DNA of 64,000 bases, taken from the NCBI GenBank assembly GCA_011037195.1, contig JAAEAF010002760.1:336380-400379 (forward strand), in the 5' to 3' direction. The translations under genes were made by a program, and so were the position numbers. Source of the stretch: Triatoma infestans. Taxonomy: Eukaryota; Arthropoda; Insecta; Hemiptera; Reduviidae. Positions 46,016 to 56,060 of the stretch are shown here, in pieces. Position 1 is the stretch's first letter, and every line of letters begins with the position of its first letter. The notes beneath the pieces are model-generated. The model ran no database searches, was not told the DNA's origin, and saw only the letters and a list, made by a program, of their open reading frames with translations.

Positions 46016-46394
46016 TATTTTAATATTAGGGATTAATGTAATAATATTAGGGATTAATATTTTGGGGGGAAAATTTCTGAGTTGAAAAAAATCGGTTGAC
46101 CAGAAATGCGATTTTACTGAACGGTCTTTCCTTTTCAGTTTTCTACGTTTTCCTTAAATAATGATGCCAGTTTTTTTGAACTTAGTACTTACAAAACTAC
46201 ACTTATTTAGATCTATCAAATTTTGTTTGGACTATTTATCCGAGTAAGTTGATTTTAGGGAGACGCTGAGAGTGCTGGAAGGTTACGCTTCCCACAAATG
46301 TATCTTTTTAAGTTCTTCCAGCTATACATATTAAAGACAAATTAAATTTAGTAAAAATTCTTAGGAAACTTTCACACAAGATTTTTACTATGTT

Positions 46395-46867
46395 CTGAAT
46401 ATATAAATTAAGAAATCCTTCTTGATCTTATTGTTTGTTATTACCGTTTGTTTACTAAACATTGATTAGTATAAACAGTTATAGATCAGAATATAGAAAC
46501 TATCCTCTTGTCTAAAAAAAAAAAAAATTAATCCCTAACTTTAGACTGCACCTACTTTTTATTTTTTTTTCTGTTTTGGAAATAAACATTAATCATTGTA
46601 CATATATAAATGTACTCTATTTATATTTATGTCACTTTTATAATCTGTAGACATTTATATATGCAAAAAATATATGCGTATGTATGGGGATAGATAAACA
46701 ATACAGAGGAATTGCCCACACAAGAAGTGAGATACGAAAAACAAGTACACCTTAAGTAGTACATAATGGTGACAGTGAAAGTGCTTTATTCCCTCGTGAC
46801 TCATTGTCCAATTGTATCCGCAGCAACTTGTAACATACTAGCTATTTTTCTTTGTGGTATAAGGTGA

Positions 46868-46900
<33 letters not shown>

Positions 46901-47440
46901 ATGAGTGCGTGCTTATAAACCCGTTCCCAATGAACAGAAAGAATCACATATACAACAACCATCGTCCTCTTGTGTCTATTCATGGGGTCAGAAGGCGATA
47001 CCTTCCTTTCTATGTCTGCTATGTTTGATTTCGAAATATTACTCCTACAAGTTTACCTACGGGTCACGTACCTGTTGTATAGCTTTACACAAATACACAC
47101 ACACACACACAGGGTTACCGCCTACCGTTTCCAATATTGTCTCGTAATATATTATTAACGGTAGTTTTTCCCTCAATCAATACATTTCGATTTCAAAGTT
47201 ATTTTTTTTTATTGTTTCACGATGTAATAATCATAGCAATAATAGACAAGAGACTGAAAGAAGAATTTTATTTTTTATTTTTTTTATTTTGTTTTTTTTT
47301 TTTATTCCTTCGCTTGTTTACGGTTTTTACAAACTAATGACATAATAAAGAAACACACATAATGCAAGAAATGGTTAATTACTTTTTCATCTTCCAAGAT
47401 TCAACTTTTTATTTTATAAAAAGAAATGTAGCATTTTAAT
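46395..47440. other. No recognised gene; GT and CA microsatellites
   Basis: A (GT)n run lies at about 46869-46899 and a (CA)n run at about 47095-47111. Short frames over them are not supported. Confidence 0.6.
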
Positions 47441-47444
47441 TATT

Positions 47445-48455
47445 ACTTTCTCTTACTCCTAGTAAGAGGAAGTATTGTAATCGTGTAAAATTTTCTATAT
47501 CGAATTTTCACCGGAAATATCCGTTTTGAGGTCCCCTGAGTCCAAAAAAGTGGTTTTTAGCAAATGGTTGTGTAAGTGTGTTGTGAGTGTGTGTATTGAA
47601 CAGCATAGCTCAAAAACGAAGAACCGTAGAAAGTTGAAACTTGATATTCCATTTAGATATCACCATGGCGTCTGACAGTGGGTCATCTGTCAAAATTCCT
47701 CAACCGGAAGTACCATTTTAATTGTTGTTTTTTTCTTACTTTTTTGCGATTTTCTCAAAAACTTTTAAACGATTTCCTTTAAACTTGGGATATCAACTAC
47801 ACATACAAAGTGCTACTACAACTGTTATTTGAAACATTTCTCAGGGAAAATTCATTTAAGGGCAGTTATGGGGGAGGGGTGGGGCTAGGTTTTTATCTAA
47901 AGTGCTATTTCAGTTTATTAAACAATTCTATCATCTAAATAATGTTAATTAGAATTAAATATGTTGTTGAAATTCCGAGTTTGATAAAAATCGGATGACC
48001 GGGAAGTGCGTTTTACTTTTTCAACTTTACTAAATGATTTTTCCACTTTTTCGCGATTTTCTCAAAAATGGCTCCGACAATTTTCTTTAAACATTGCTAT
48101 ATCAATTACACATACAAAGAGTTACAACTTTTATTTGAAAACATTTTTCTAGGAAAATTCATTTAATGGCACTTTTAGGGGAGGGGTGGGATTATGTTTT
48201 TCTCTAAGTGCTATCATAGTTGATTATACAATTCTATCATCCAAAGAAAATTAATTAGCAATAATAAATGGATGGCCAAAATTCAGATTTTCAAGGAAAT
48301 TAGTTAACCAGAAATGCGCTTTTACTGAGCGGTTTTTATTTTTTCAGTTTTCGTCGTATTTGAATTAATTTGTTACACAAACTATAAAATTTGTCAATTA
48401 TAATTTTGAGAATTGGAGTAAGAGAAAGTTGTGAGAGTGTTTCACACCAGATTTT
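47445..48455 (+). mobile_element. CCGGAA element, complete reference copy
   Basis: Terminal inverted repeats ACTTTCTCTTACTCC (47445-47459) and GGAGTAAGAGAAAGT (48415-48429) are exact. The 3' side then has TGTGAGAGTGTTTCACACC and a T run. The interior begins GAGGAAGTATTGTAATCG, TTTTCACCGGAAATATCC and CCCTGAGTCC. It has a GTGTGT stretch, then about three subrepeats, each running from a CCGGAAGT-like phrase through TTTTACT, a TTTTC(T)CAAAAA block and ACAACTTTTATTTGAAACA to TTCATTTAAGGGC. There is no coding capacity. It could be a MITE-like element or a structured satellite-derived unit. Confidence 0.9.
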
Positions 48456-49105
48456 TTTTTTCTTATTAAAATTATTTTCACCAAATTTGTATAAATAAAT
48501 GTAATATTTTAGTTGCTACTTATTTATTCAAATTTTCACGCGGTTCAATTAATTAAAATTTACAACAAGACAAATAATGGTCAAGTTAACTGTTATTAAT
48601 TTTTGTTTTTTTTTTTTTATAAAAAAAAAAAAAAAAAAGCATTTAAAGTACTATCCCCCCCCCCCGTATTTTTAATGACTTGCATTATAAACCTAATATT
48701 TATTACATTAAAGAGCCTTCCTAATGAATTATCATATTTCTAAGCCAATTAGTAGAAAATAATTTTAAACTACTTTTTGATTTGCTTAAAAAAATTACGC
48801 ATCATATATTTTATATAAATACCGTTATCACTACTAACTACTATTTTTAGATTCTAATTACTTAATCAGACCAGTTTGATTGCAAAAAAAAAAATATATA
48901 AACAATGTAAAAAAAACTAATATTTTCTTATGTAAAAGATTGCGACATTGCCATACTTATAAATTAGTTGTGTCTAGGTTACATATATTATTTATTTATT
49001 TATTTATTGAATTACAGTAGATATATTTACGCATGTGTAACCAGTTTAAAAAAGAAAAGATATTTACCCTCATAGAATTTGTTTGTTTTTTTTTTTATTT
49101 GTTAC
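48456..49105. other. No recognisable feature
   Basis: Very AT-rich, with runs of A/T up to 18 bases and a C run near 48655. Confidence 0.65.
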
Positions 49106-49109
49106 TAAG

Positions 49110-49400
49110 TATAGAGGAATAAAATTACGATCATAACAAATTTTTTGAAATTGATTTGTTCACCGGAAATACATATTTTGAGTTTGGAAAAATTGATTTT
49201 CAGTCAATTGCGTATATTTGTGTGCTTATTCCAAATTTCCTACCCGGATATCTTAAATCAGGGTATATCATATTCAAAATCTTTAGAAATCCTTACAGCT
49301 ATTATTTCTTTCAGGCATCATCAGTAAACCCCTAATGTTAATGTTATATCACGGTCTGAAATTTTCAGTAAAAACTTATGCTAAATTAAGCAGAAGCCTA
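49110..49400 (+). repeat. CCGGAA element, diverged 5' fragment
   Basis: ATTACGATCATAAC, TTTGTTCACCGGAAATACA, TTTTGAGTTTGG and GTATATTTGTGTGC follow the family order. It is truncated downstream. Confidence 0.6.
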
Positions 49401-49536
49401 ACTCAAGTCTATATTCACAAATAATAATAATAATAATAATAAATTTGAAACAATCAAAGATTTTTTTCTTATTGTAATTTACATAGTTATAATTGGCAAA
49501 GTTTATGTATACATATAATTTTTTCTAAGAAGTTTT

Positions 49537-49914
49537 GCCCGCAAGGGGTATGCAGTTACTTGGAGAGTAGCGACCCCCACGGATTACCACAGATCAGTAC
49601 TCCGTGCACTTCATCAGAACAGTACACTACATACACTCTACACTTTATAGGCATGGACAAACACAGTACACAAAAACTAGGGTCTCCATCCCTAGTTAAT
49701 TGGCGAAAGCCAAGGGAGAAGGAAGGGATTAGCTCAGTGGTAGCGCGCTGGACTAGCAACGCGGAGGTCCCGGGTTCGAGTCCAGCATGCTGCCTCTACA
49801 GCTCACTGTCCGGTGATGGACAGTGTTGTCTGTAGCTAGAGAACACTGCTTGGAGGCCGGCTGTGCGTTGGAGAAGGTTCCGGGGGGCACAATAGATCTT
49901 TCAGGTCGCAGTGC
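49537..49914 (+). mobile_element. SINE-A, full-length copy
   Basis: Leader starts CCGCAAGGGGTATGCAG, then GGAGAGTAGCGACC and CAGTACTCCGTGCAC. A box TTAGCTCAGTGG (49729-49740), B box GGGTTCGAGTCC (49772-49783). The body ends GGGGGGCACAATAGATC and GTCGCAGTGCAATTATT. It is the least diverged copy. Its tail runs into the (ATT)n tail of a minus-strand LINE. Confidence 0.9.
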
Positions 49915-50592
49915 AATTATTATTATTAATATTATTATTATTATTACTGCCAACCTCGGGTGGGCTATATCCCGGCACTGCAGCCAACAGAGACTTATTG
50001 TGCCATCCCCGATAGTTCCTAGTAGACAAACCCTCCCTCTTTAAAGAGTTTGAGGGCCTTCACCACCAGGTCATTTTGAGCTACTATCTCCTCAGGTCGC
50101 AACGTAACAAAGATCTCATACCTCAATTTAATTATTGCAACGCAATCAAACAACAGGTGGGGGGGCCGTTTCCTCCTCTTCCTTACATAATCTGCACAAG
50201 GGTTCCGCTCGAATGAGCCCTACCTTGCACAGATGTTTCCTGAACCTACCATGACCCGTAAATAGTCCCCCAGAGAGATCTGGCTCCTACTCAGACTAAG
50301 AGTCATTTGGGTCCTTCGTTTACACAGTCCTGGCATCATCCTTTTACTGTGTATAACACCCGGGCTCCCTCTCCAGAGTTCTTCATGCTTACTGCGACAC
50401 CACTCTCTAATCGCTGCACGAATCGCTCCGCCAGTTATCCCCAGGACCGGCTTTGGACCAATGAACGGAGTGTTTGCCCCGTTCCTGGCCAGTTGATCAG
50501 CTGTCTCATTACCCTCAATGCCTGTGTAATGCTTGGTGATGTGTGTAGGTAGCTTGTGGCTTGAGCGTTTTAGCGGAAAGGGCTTGTGTTTG
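49915..50592 (-). pseudogene. 5'-truncated LINE: end of RNase H and C-terminal Cys-His domain
   Basis: On the minus strand: GIEGNETADQLARNG (about 50523-50483) is the last RNase H block with its catalytic aspartate. Then PFIGPKPVLG, a KHLCKVGLI region, AEPLCRLCKEEEET (about 50215-50170), and after one frame change in a G/C run HLLFDC, completing C-x2-C...H-x4-C. The frame then runs without interruption to a stop at about 50022. The 3' end is an (AAT)n tail (about 49947-49915), typical of I/R1/Jockey-type elements. The N-terminal parts are missing. Only one frameshift is visible, so decay is mild. Confidence 0.87.
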
Positions 50593-51000
50593 TTTGAGAT
50601 AGAATATAAGAATTAAGAATAATTAAGAACACACTACTGTTTTATAAATAATTATATTATCTCTTAGTAAATTTAAGTATTTTACAATATCACACTATTA
50701 TGTTTAAGAAATTAAGTGTTTATCAAGATTAATGCAAAGCTCTTATGTTTTAACTTATAACTGGCACTGATTTGAAGAGGGCGATTCCTGAAGCGTCCTG
50801 TTTGAAGGGTGAGTTAAGACTATGTACTCTTTACTCTTTTAAAGTTAATATTGGACTCTATTCTTTGGAATTGCTCTCTCTCTCGCGGGGGAATTCTCTT
50901 ATACAAAAGAGTTACCCTAACGGAATTTAAATGTACAGTACCTGACAGCAAAATACATTCTTTTTAAAGTTAAATTCACATTACAAAATATTCCAAACTA
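50593..51000. other. Unidentified AT-rich segment between two LINE fragments
   Basis: About 400 bases with a short CTCTCTCTCTCGCGGGGG stretch near 50874. Both neighbouring fragments contain the same RNase H block (a GNE-like motif), so they are separate copies rather than one LINE split by this segment. Confidence 0.5.
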
Positions 51001-51004
51001 CTTC

Positions 51005-51295
51005 TAAAAACCATTATTTTTCATTTCGTTCTTCCACTACACCTGCATGTCCAGGCACCCATAGCAGCTGTACCTTGTTGTGTGCCTGGTGAGTCCCACC
51101 AATGCCTCACGACATTCTTTCACTAGGAATGAGGTAGTTCTGTAAGCCTCTAGGGCTTTCAGTGCGGCCTGACTGTCCGAGCAAATGCGTATGACCTTGC
51201 CCCTTGCGACCTTGCTTATGTTGGGGCTCTGCGCAGGTTCTCCTTGGCACAGACCTTAATGGCAAAAACTTCAGCTTAGAATATAGTGGAATACC
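51005..51295 (-). pseudogene. LINE RNase H domain fragment
   Basis: On the minus strand: FxAEVFAIKVCAKENLRRA (catalytic glutamate, with a stop at x), then ICSDSQAALKALEAY (catalytic aspartate), LVKECREALVGL and, in a second frame, LLWVPGHAGV. These are the central blocks of RNase H in non-LTR retrotransposons. Frames change at least twice. The GHAG motif keeps the conserved histidine that is lost in the 60.8-kb copy. The fragment is cut at both ends. Confidence 0.85.
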
Positions 51296-51299
51296 TGCC

Positions 51300-51353
51300 C
51301 TTTTGGAATACGGCCTTTCAATGTCGCAGTACAATAATCTCCTATAACAATCT
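51300..51353 (+). mobile_element. SINE-A extreme 3' end
   Basis: TTCAATGTCGCAGTACAATAATC and TATAACAATCTACATC match the SINE-A 3' end only. Confidence 0.6.
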
Positions 51354-51359
51354 ACATCT

Positions 51360-51379
51360 ATGTTGACCTCACACATACA

Positions 51380-51410
<31 letters not shown>

Positions 51411-51540
51411 GGTCTGTCAGACACACAAACTAATTTCAAAAAAAACACTTTTTCGGATTCAGGGAACCTAAAACATGTATATTCATTGAGAACTCAGTTT
51501 CGAACATATGATACGATCACAGGATGAAGTAAAAATACAC
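51360..51540 (-). repeat. CCGGAA element, 5' fragment, minus
   Basis: The reverse complement reads TGTGATCGTATCA, CTGAGTTCTCAATG, TTTTAGGTTCCCTGAATCC and then a (GT)n run (the (CA)n at about 51371-51412), as in the family. Confidence 0.6.
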
Positions 51541-52835
51541 AAAATGATAATTTATTCTAAATAAGAAGTGAAAAATTGCAATACTTATCTTTTACATTGC
51601 AATGTTTACCGGTTTTATTAATTGCCTGTCGCTTTTTGATCAAAGCACTTATCTTTTACAAACAAAGCGTAGGATTAAAATACAAATTAAAAAAAAGGAA
51701 GCAAAAATCTCATAAGAAAGGAACCACTTAAACTAATCCAAAATTATGCTAATCAAAAAGTTGTACCAATTTATAACTAAATCCAACAATGTTTTAATCT
51801 AAATAGGGCTTTGCCATAGATCTTGTAACAAATTGTTATTTGTCAAATATTTTTTTATTTTTTTTTATTTATAAACGTTTTGTTTGTTTATATTTTTTTA
51901 TATGTAAAAAAAAATATTAAAATATTTTAATGATTATTTAAATGAGTTAATAGAGTGATATTTTAGATTTAAGGTGTTATTTTAATTTGTTGGATTAATT
52001 TTTTTAAATTATTTACGACATATGGCACTGGCTTGTTAGCCTGTTTATTATTTTTAATATAAATCATTCCTCTTGATGATTACCATTTTGCTGGCGAAAA
52101 CCATTCTCAAACTTATGCATATATTGACCCCATTTAAGAAAAATTGTTTTTCCGCTCCTTTCAATTCTTACATACATACAGAATACTTCAGGGTAAAATG
52201 GCAAAACCTCGGGTTGGTTTAACTTGAATCAAACAAAGAAATAAAAAGCTCTCCGGCCAAAAACCCGAAAATGCCTTCTTATGTACTCAAATTTTGGAAA
52301 TACAAACTCAGATGGTTTTTCACATTTAGTTTTTAAAAAAAAATGCCAATTTTAAATGATTTAAATGAAAATTAGAAAGAAATTAGTTTCTGTATAACCC
52401 TGTCAAAAGCACAGATTTATATTTCTGACTCAAGCTTGTTACGGTCTAGCGCATCTTAATTAAACTGTGAAAAAATAAATGATTCTCAATAATGTGGCTG
52501 TAACAGATGATTCACTGAAGGAAATTCACAAAAGTACCCAGTACCTCGTACAGTAAAGTGATGGAAAAGTCTGGTGGTCCATACAAAGTGAATGTCTCAA
52601 GAGCTGAATGGAATTATTGGCCCTAATGAAAGAATGTTGACCGGCTATGATTACAAAAGTTTACAAAAGATCACCGTATGACCAGTGACCATATTGTCTT
52701 GCATAAACGATACTCTCGAGAGATCCGTACGACTTTGATTCATCACCACCCTCTAACTCTAGCAAACAACAGGCCATTTGACAGAAATGGTGGGTGCAAT
52801 TAACAAAGAAAAACATAAAAATTGTTTAGTGTAAC
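51541..52835. other. No recognised gene
   Basis: AT-rich to about 52380. From 52400 to 52820 composition is more balanced, but no frame shows a motif. A weak motif near 52073-52105 (UUGAUGA ... CUGGCGAAAACC) resembles the foldback motifs without convincing stems. Confidence 0.45.
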
Positions 52836-52839
52836 AGAA

Positions 52840-52985
52840 ACATTGCATTGAAGTGAACTCTCTGCACGAATTTGATAAATTTACTCTGACAATGGTTGAA
52901 AATCCGAAACCGGTCAGAAATAAAAGCAATATGGATTTTTACGACGGATAAAATACCAGATATAATACAGCATTGCAGACCTATC
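52840..52985 (+). repeat. B2 arm, single
   Basis: It matches the right arm of the 28.7-kb foldback from GAAGTGAACTCTCTGCACG to ATACAGCATTGCAGA. The motif at 52886-52915 has CUGACAA (position 8 changed), stem II GGUU/AUCC, GAAA and CCGGUC. The partner arm is absent. The pogo-like element lies immediately to the right. Confidence 0.8.
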
Positions 52986-53007
52986 TACATATTCAATAAT
53001 TCATATA

Positions 53008-53526
53008 CAGTGAAAAACGTTTACCACGGAAACGATTAACATAAAAAATCGGTTAACATGAAATCATACAGTGGCCCGACAAAATAATATGTAATTTCAT
53101 ACATTTTTTTCATTTTAACACGAAAAGATTTCACTTCTCGGACGAACAAAATATATCTGTTTTGTGCAGTCACGTCGTCACGCAGATTTTTTTGACTTAT
53201 TTTTTTTTTTTTTATCGTTAGACGGAACAAAATAAACAATGGCTGCCACTGTTGCTAGGTTTCCGCTTGCCTCTGAGTAGATAAAGGCTCCGCCATTGTT
53301 AAAACATTTCAGTTAGTTTTCGAATTCGGTGAATTTTGTGTTAAAATCAGCGAATTTTGTGGGTTTTTTTATTTTTTGTAATTTTAATACATAAACTTCT
53401 ATTTTTTACGTGTACAATGGCAGAGAAATCGGGACTAAAACAATCCGCTAATTTATCCATTAACACAAAATTCTTTTAACACGAAAAAGTATTTCGGTCC
53501 CCTCAGTTTCGAAACCTTTTTCACTG
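53008..53526 (+). mobile_element. Pogo/Tc1-like internally deleted DNA transposon
   Basis: Ends are CAGTGAAAAACGTTT (53008) and the complementary AAACCTTTTTCACTG (to 53526), flanked by TA dinucleotides (53006-53007, 53527-53528), as for Tc1/mariner/pogo elements. Subterminal AACACGAAAA and TTAACATGAAAT blocks echo each other. Near 53417 a short frame begins MAEKSGLKQSANLS, resembling the start of a pogo-type transposase; it runs straight into the right terminal region. The element is 519 bp, so the transposase body has been deleted. A minus 67-codon opening at 53.0-53.2 kb is a shadow. Confidence 0.78.
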
Positions 53527-53528
53527 TA

Positions 53529-55030
53529 TATTAATTTTTAATGCTGTCTGGGAAGATGGGTAAATTGGCTAAAAAAAATCTTTTAAAAAAGTAACTTCTA
53601 TTTTGATTTGCAATAAAATCCAATCCAGCGATAAAAATGAAAAGATTATATTTATTGATAAAGATGTTATCTGCATCAATTTTTGAAGACAAGAGTGATG
53701 GTAGATAATGTATTCAGTGGAACTTGCAATTAGTCGAATGTGGCTAACCTTCGATAGATTCTTTATTTTAAAATAGTAAAACTAAATTATCACTATATAT
53801 TTTATATTCCTTTAAAACTACAAATGTTCTTTCCTCTATTTGAAAAATTTCAGGGAAAACAGGGACATTGACAATCTGAACTAAATCATTCCCTGTAATT
53901 CAGGTCTTAATTACAAAAAAAACGTCAATTATAATTCTATGTGTACAATAAATTATCAAACGCAATAATTATTAAATAGAGTTTTTGTTTTTCTATTTCA
54001 AGGAAATATATTACTAATTTCAATTTTTTATATGAATAAATTCCTAATAGTCATTAACTATTTATAATTTTATGCAATTTAAAAGCATTTAGTAATGATT
54101 TATTGTTAGATTTCTATGCATTCTAATTACTTAATAATTATTGGTGTTAATTTACTAGAATAATTAGACAATAAACTAATTCCTACTTTACATTTGCTAT
54201 TAGATAATTCATTTTTTATTTAGCAGTGGTCTTAGTAAAAAAAAAACAGTATAAATGTCTGGTCATTTTTTTTTTACTTTAAATTCTTATCTATTTGAAG
54301 TATTTATTCAAATTATTTCCTTTTAATATTATGATAAGAGAGATTACTTGTTTATTTTTTTATTCTTCTTCCCTTTCCTAAAGCTTGCTCTAAACAAAGA
54401 TTTAATCCTATTTAAATCCGCTTTAAAAAAGAGGATAATTGCCTGTTAACAAAAAATTATTTAGTTAGCAGTAGATTATAGATTACGGTAAAGTTAGCGG
54501 TGTTCTTCAAGACAATTGTACAGACATAATAATGAGAAAAAAAATGATAATGATAAGTGCTCATACTTCTGACATTTATTTTCCAGATTATATATATGTT
54601 ATAAATTAATAAAAGTCTCATAAAATTACTATAAATCCATTAAAGCTTATTGTATTTCAAATAATATTTAAAATTGCCCATAATAACATCACTTGTAACA
54701 GTGGACTGGTTACAAAGTAGTGGCTCTATTAGGTGTTGAAAGTTTTGTAATGGAATCAAGATAGCAAATTCACCATACAAAAACTGGGCGCAATAGTTTG
54801 AATCCCACAGCAGACTTTTACTGTAGACCGCTCCAAATGGACATCAACTACGCTTTATATCCTCTGTCACGCCCACTGCAAATGTTTGGGAAACTTGGAC
54901 AACCTATAAAAGCTATCTCTGCTTTCACCAAGAAATATGAGAAACTGGGATAAAAAAATTGGAATTGTTAAGTGCTTTTATCAGAAGTCAACTTTGACAA
55001 AATTAACATAACTCAAGATCAACCATTGAA
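53529..55030. other. No recognised gene
   Basis: AT-rich, with one more balanced patch (54680-55030) that I could not identify and that ends exactly at an LTR start. Confidence 0.5.
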
Positions 55031-55033
55031 AGT

Positions 55034-55212
55034 GTAATGGGATTGATGAAGGAGTGGAATGGTCTGGTTTGAATGAAAAACATAATATGGCTGACACTGT
55101 ATAATATAAGAAGTGACACTGACTGCCTCGACTTTATACTTAAAATGGTAGAGTATGGTAGAGTGGTAAAGGGTAATGACACGTTGTGACTGGCGAGTGA
55201 CCTCAGTTGTAA
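55034..55212 (+). mobile_element. LTR 5' part, plus orientation
   Basis: Starts TGTAATGGGATTGATG and continues GGAATGGTCTGGTTTG, GCTGACACTGTATAATA, AAAATGGTAGAG, TGGTAAAGGGTAATG, ACGTTGTGACTGG. It breaks at about 55210, directly against protease-coding sequence that runs on the opposite strand. Confidence 0.75.
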
Positions 55213-55690
55213 GAACTCTATTTTGTGGATGACAATATTCTGATTTTTTAAATTGATGATTGCTTGACATTTATTAGTAAGTAGGTCTCTCCCAATGATT
55301 ACTTCAAATTCATTTTTTAATCGGGAAACTATAAATTTACCCTGAATTTCTGTGTTTTTATCTATCGAGAAATGAACGTTTGATAGACCATAGTTGGGAA
55401 TAATCTGATTTGTAATTGACTTTAGAATGGTGTTAGATTTTTCGAGCCTCGATTTGACATGATTGGCATCTATGAGTAAATACGAAACGCCTGTGTCGAT
55501 TAACGCTTTTACTTTTTGTTATTTATTTTAAGCATAATCAATAAATTATTTGTGTCGTGGAATGCCGGGATAAATACAGTAGTAGCCGCTTGAGAAAACG
55601 GCTGAGCGCCTCGTCGTTTTTTGAATTAAACCAACATGTCTTTGCTGTGTGCCCACCAGACCATTTCTCTCCTTCATCAACCCTATTATA
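55213..55690 (-). pseudogene. Gypsy-type retrotransposon: Gag zinc knuckle end and aspartic protease
   Basis: The protease processes the retroelement polyprotein. On the minus strand one frame reads VKALIDTGVSYLLIDA (active-site DTG at about 55498-55490) and, about 70 residues on, FEVIIGRDLLTN, the conserved hydrophobic-G-R-D segment. It stays open to about 55205. Upstream, in another frame, GGHTAKTCWF (about 55670-55640) looks like the last half of a CCHC zinc knuckle. The first half is missing because the sequence joins a 30-base LTR-start-like piece (GTTGATGAAGGAGAG). The linker NNLLIMLKINNKK reaches the protease only after a one-base frame change. No reverse transcriptase is present. Confidence 0.75.
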
Positions 55691-55786
55691 AAAGCTATCC
55701 AGAATAGCTACCGACCGTTAGAACAAGTAATAGTACTAGCTAGCCATATTATCACTCTTCAGGCGACTTACATCAGGCAACGCTAC

Positions 55787-56060
55787 TGTAATAGGATCCG
55801 AGAGAGGATCCAAAGCAGAAAGAGAGAGACAGATCCCTCTCTAGTTTAGGCCAGACTAGAGTAGGAGAAACTCAGCTGTTTAAATACAGCTGTGTCAGCG
55901 ATAGGAGGGAGTCTACCACAGTCTTGCAACAGAGTTCATACAGCAGTCACAACGCGTCATCAACCATTCTCTTTACCTCTCACTACCATTTTATATATTT
56001 TAGTGTAACCTCCAAGCATCTTGTGCTACTTTTCTATTACACAGTGTTCAGCTTTACTTC
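55787..56060 (-). mobile_element. LTR 3' part, minus orientation
   Basis: On the minus strand: GCTGAACACTGTGTAATAG, TTACACTAAAATATA, TTGTGACTGCTG, TTTAAACAGCTGAG, CTACTCTAGTCTGGCC and a terminal GGATCCTATTACA at 55787. It has the polarity opposite to the LTR at 55034. Confidence 0.75.

Larger units (their letters stand above)
44974..46394 (+). mobile_element. CCGGAA element split by nested insertions
   Basis: 5' part 44974-45190: ACTTTCTCTTACCGC, GATATCGAGTTTTCAG, ACATAACTCAAGCAC, CTTGGTATTTTG and GGGATTCGACA. The 3' part 46060-46394 resumes with CTGAGTTGAAAAAAATCGG, TTGACCAGAAATGCG, TTTTACTGAACGGTC, a subrepeat and CTTTCACACAAGATTTTT. Between them lies a SINE-C tail which is itself split. 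Confidence 0.75.

Noticed and set aside
50022..51295. One LINE split by an insertion at 50.6-51.0 kb
   Set aside because: Both fragments contain the same RNase H block around the GNE position, so they overlap in the protein and are separate copies.
52073..52105. Another hammerhead-like motif
   Set aside because: The core reads UUGAUGA, which breaks the 3-8 pair, and stem II pairs poorly; there is only one copy in the window.
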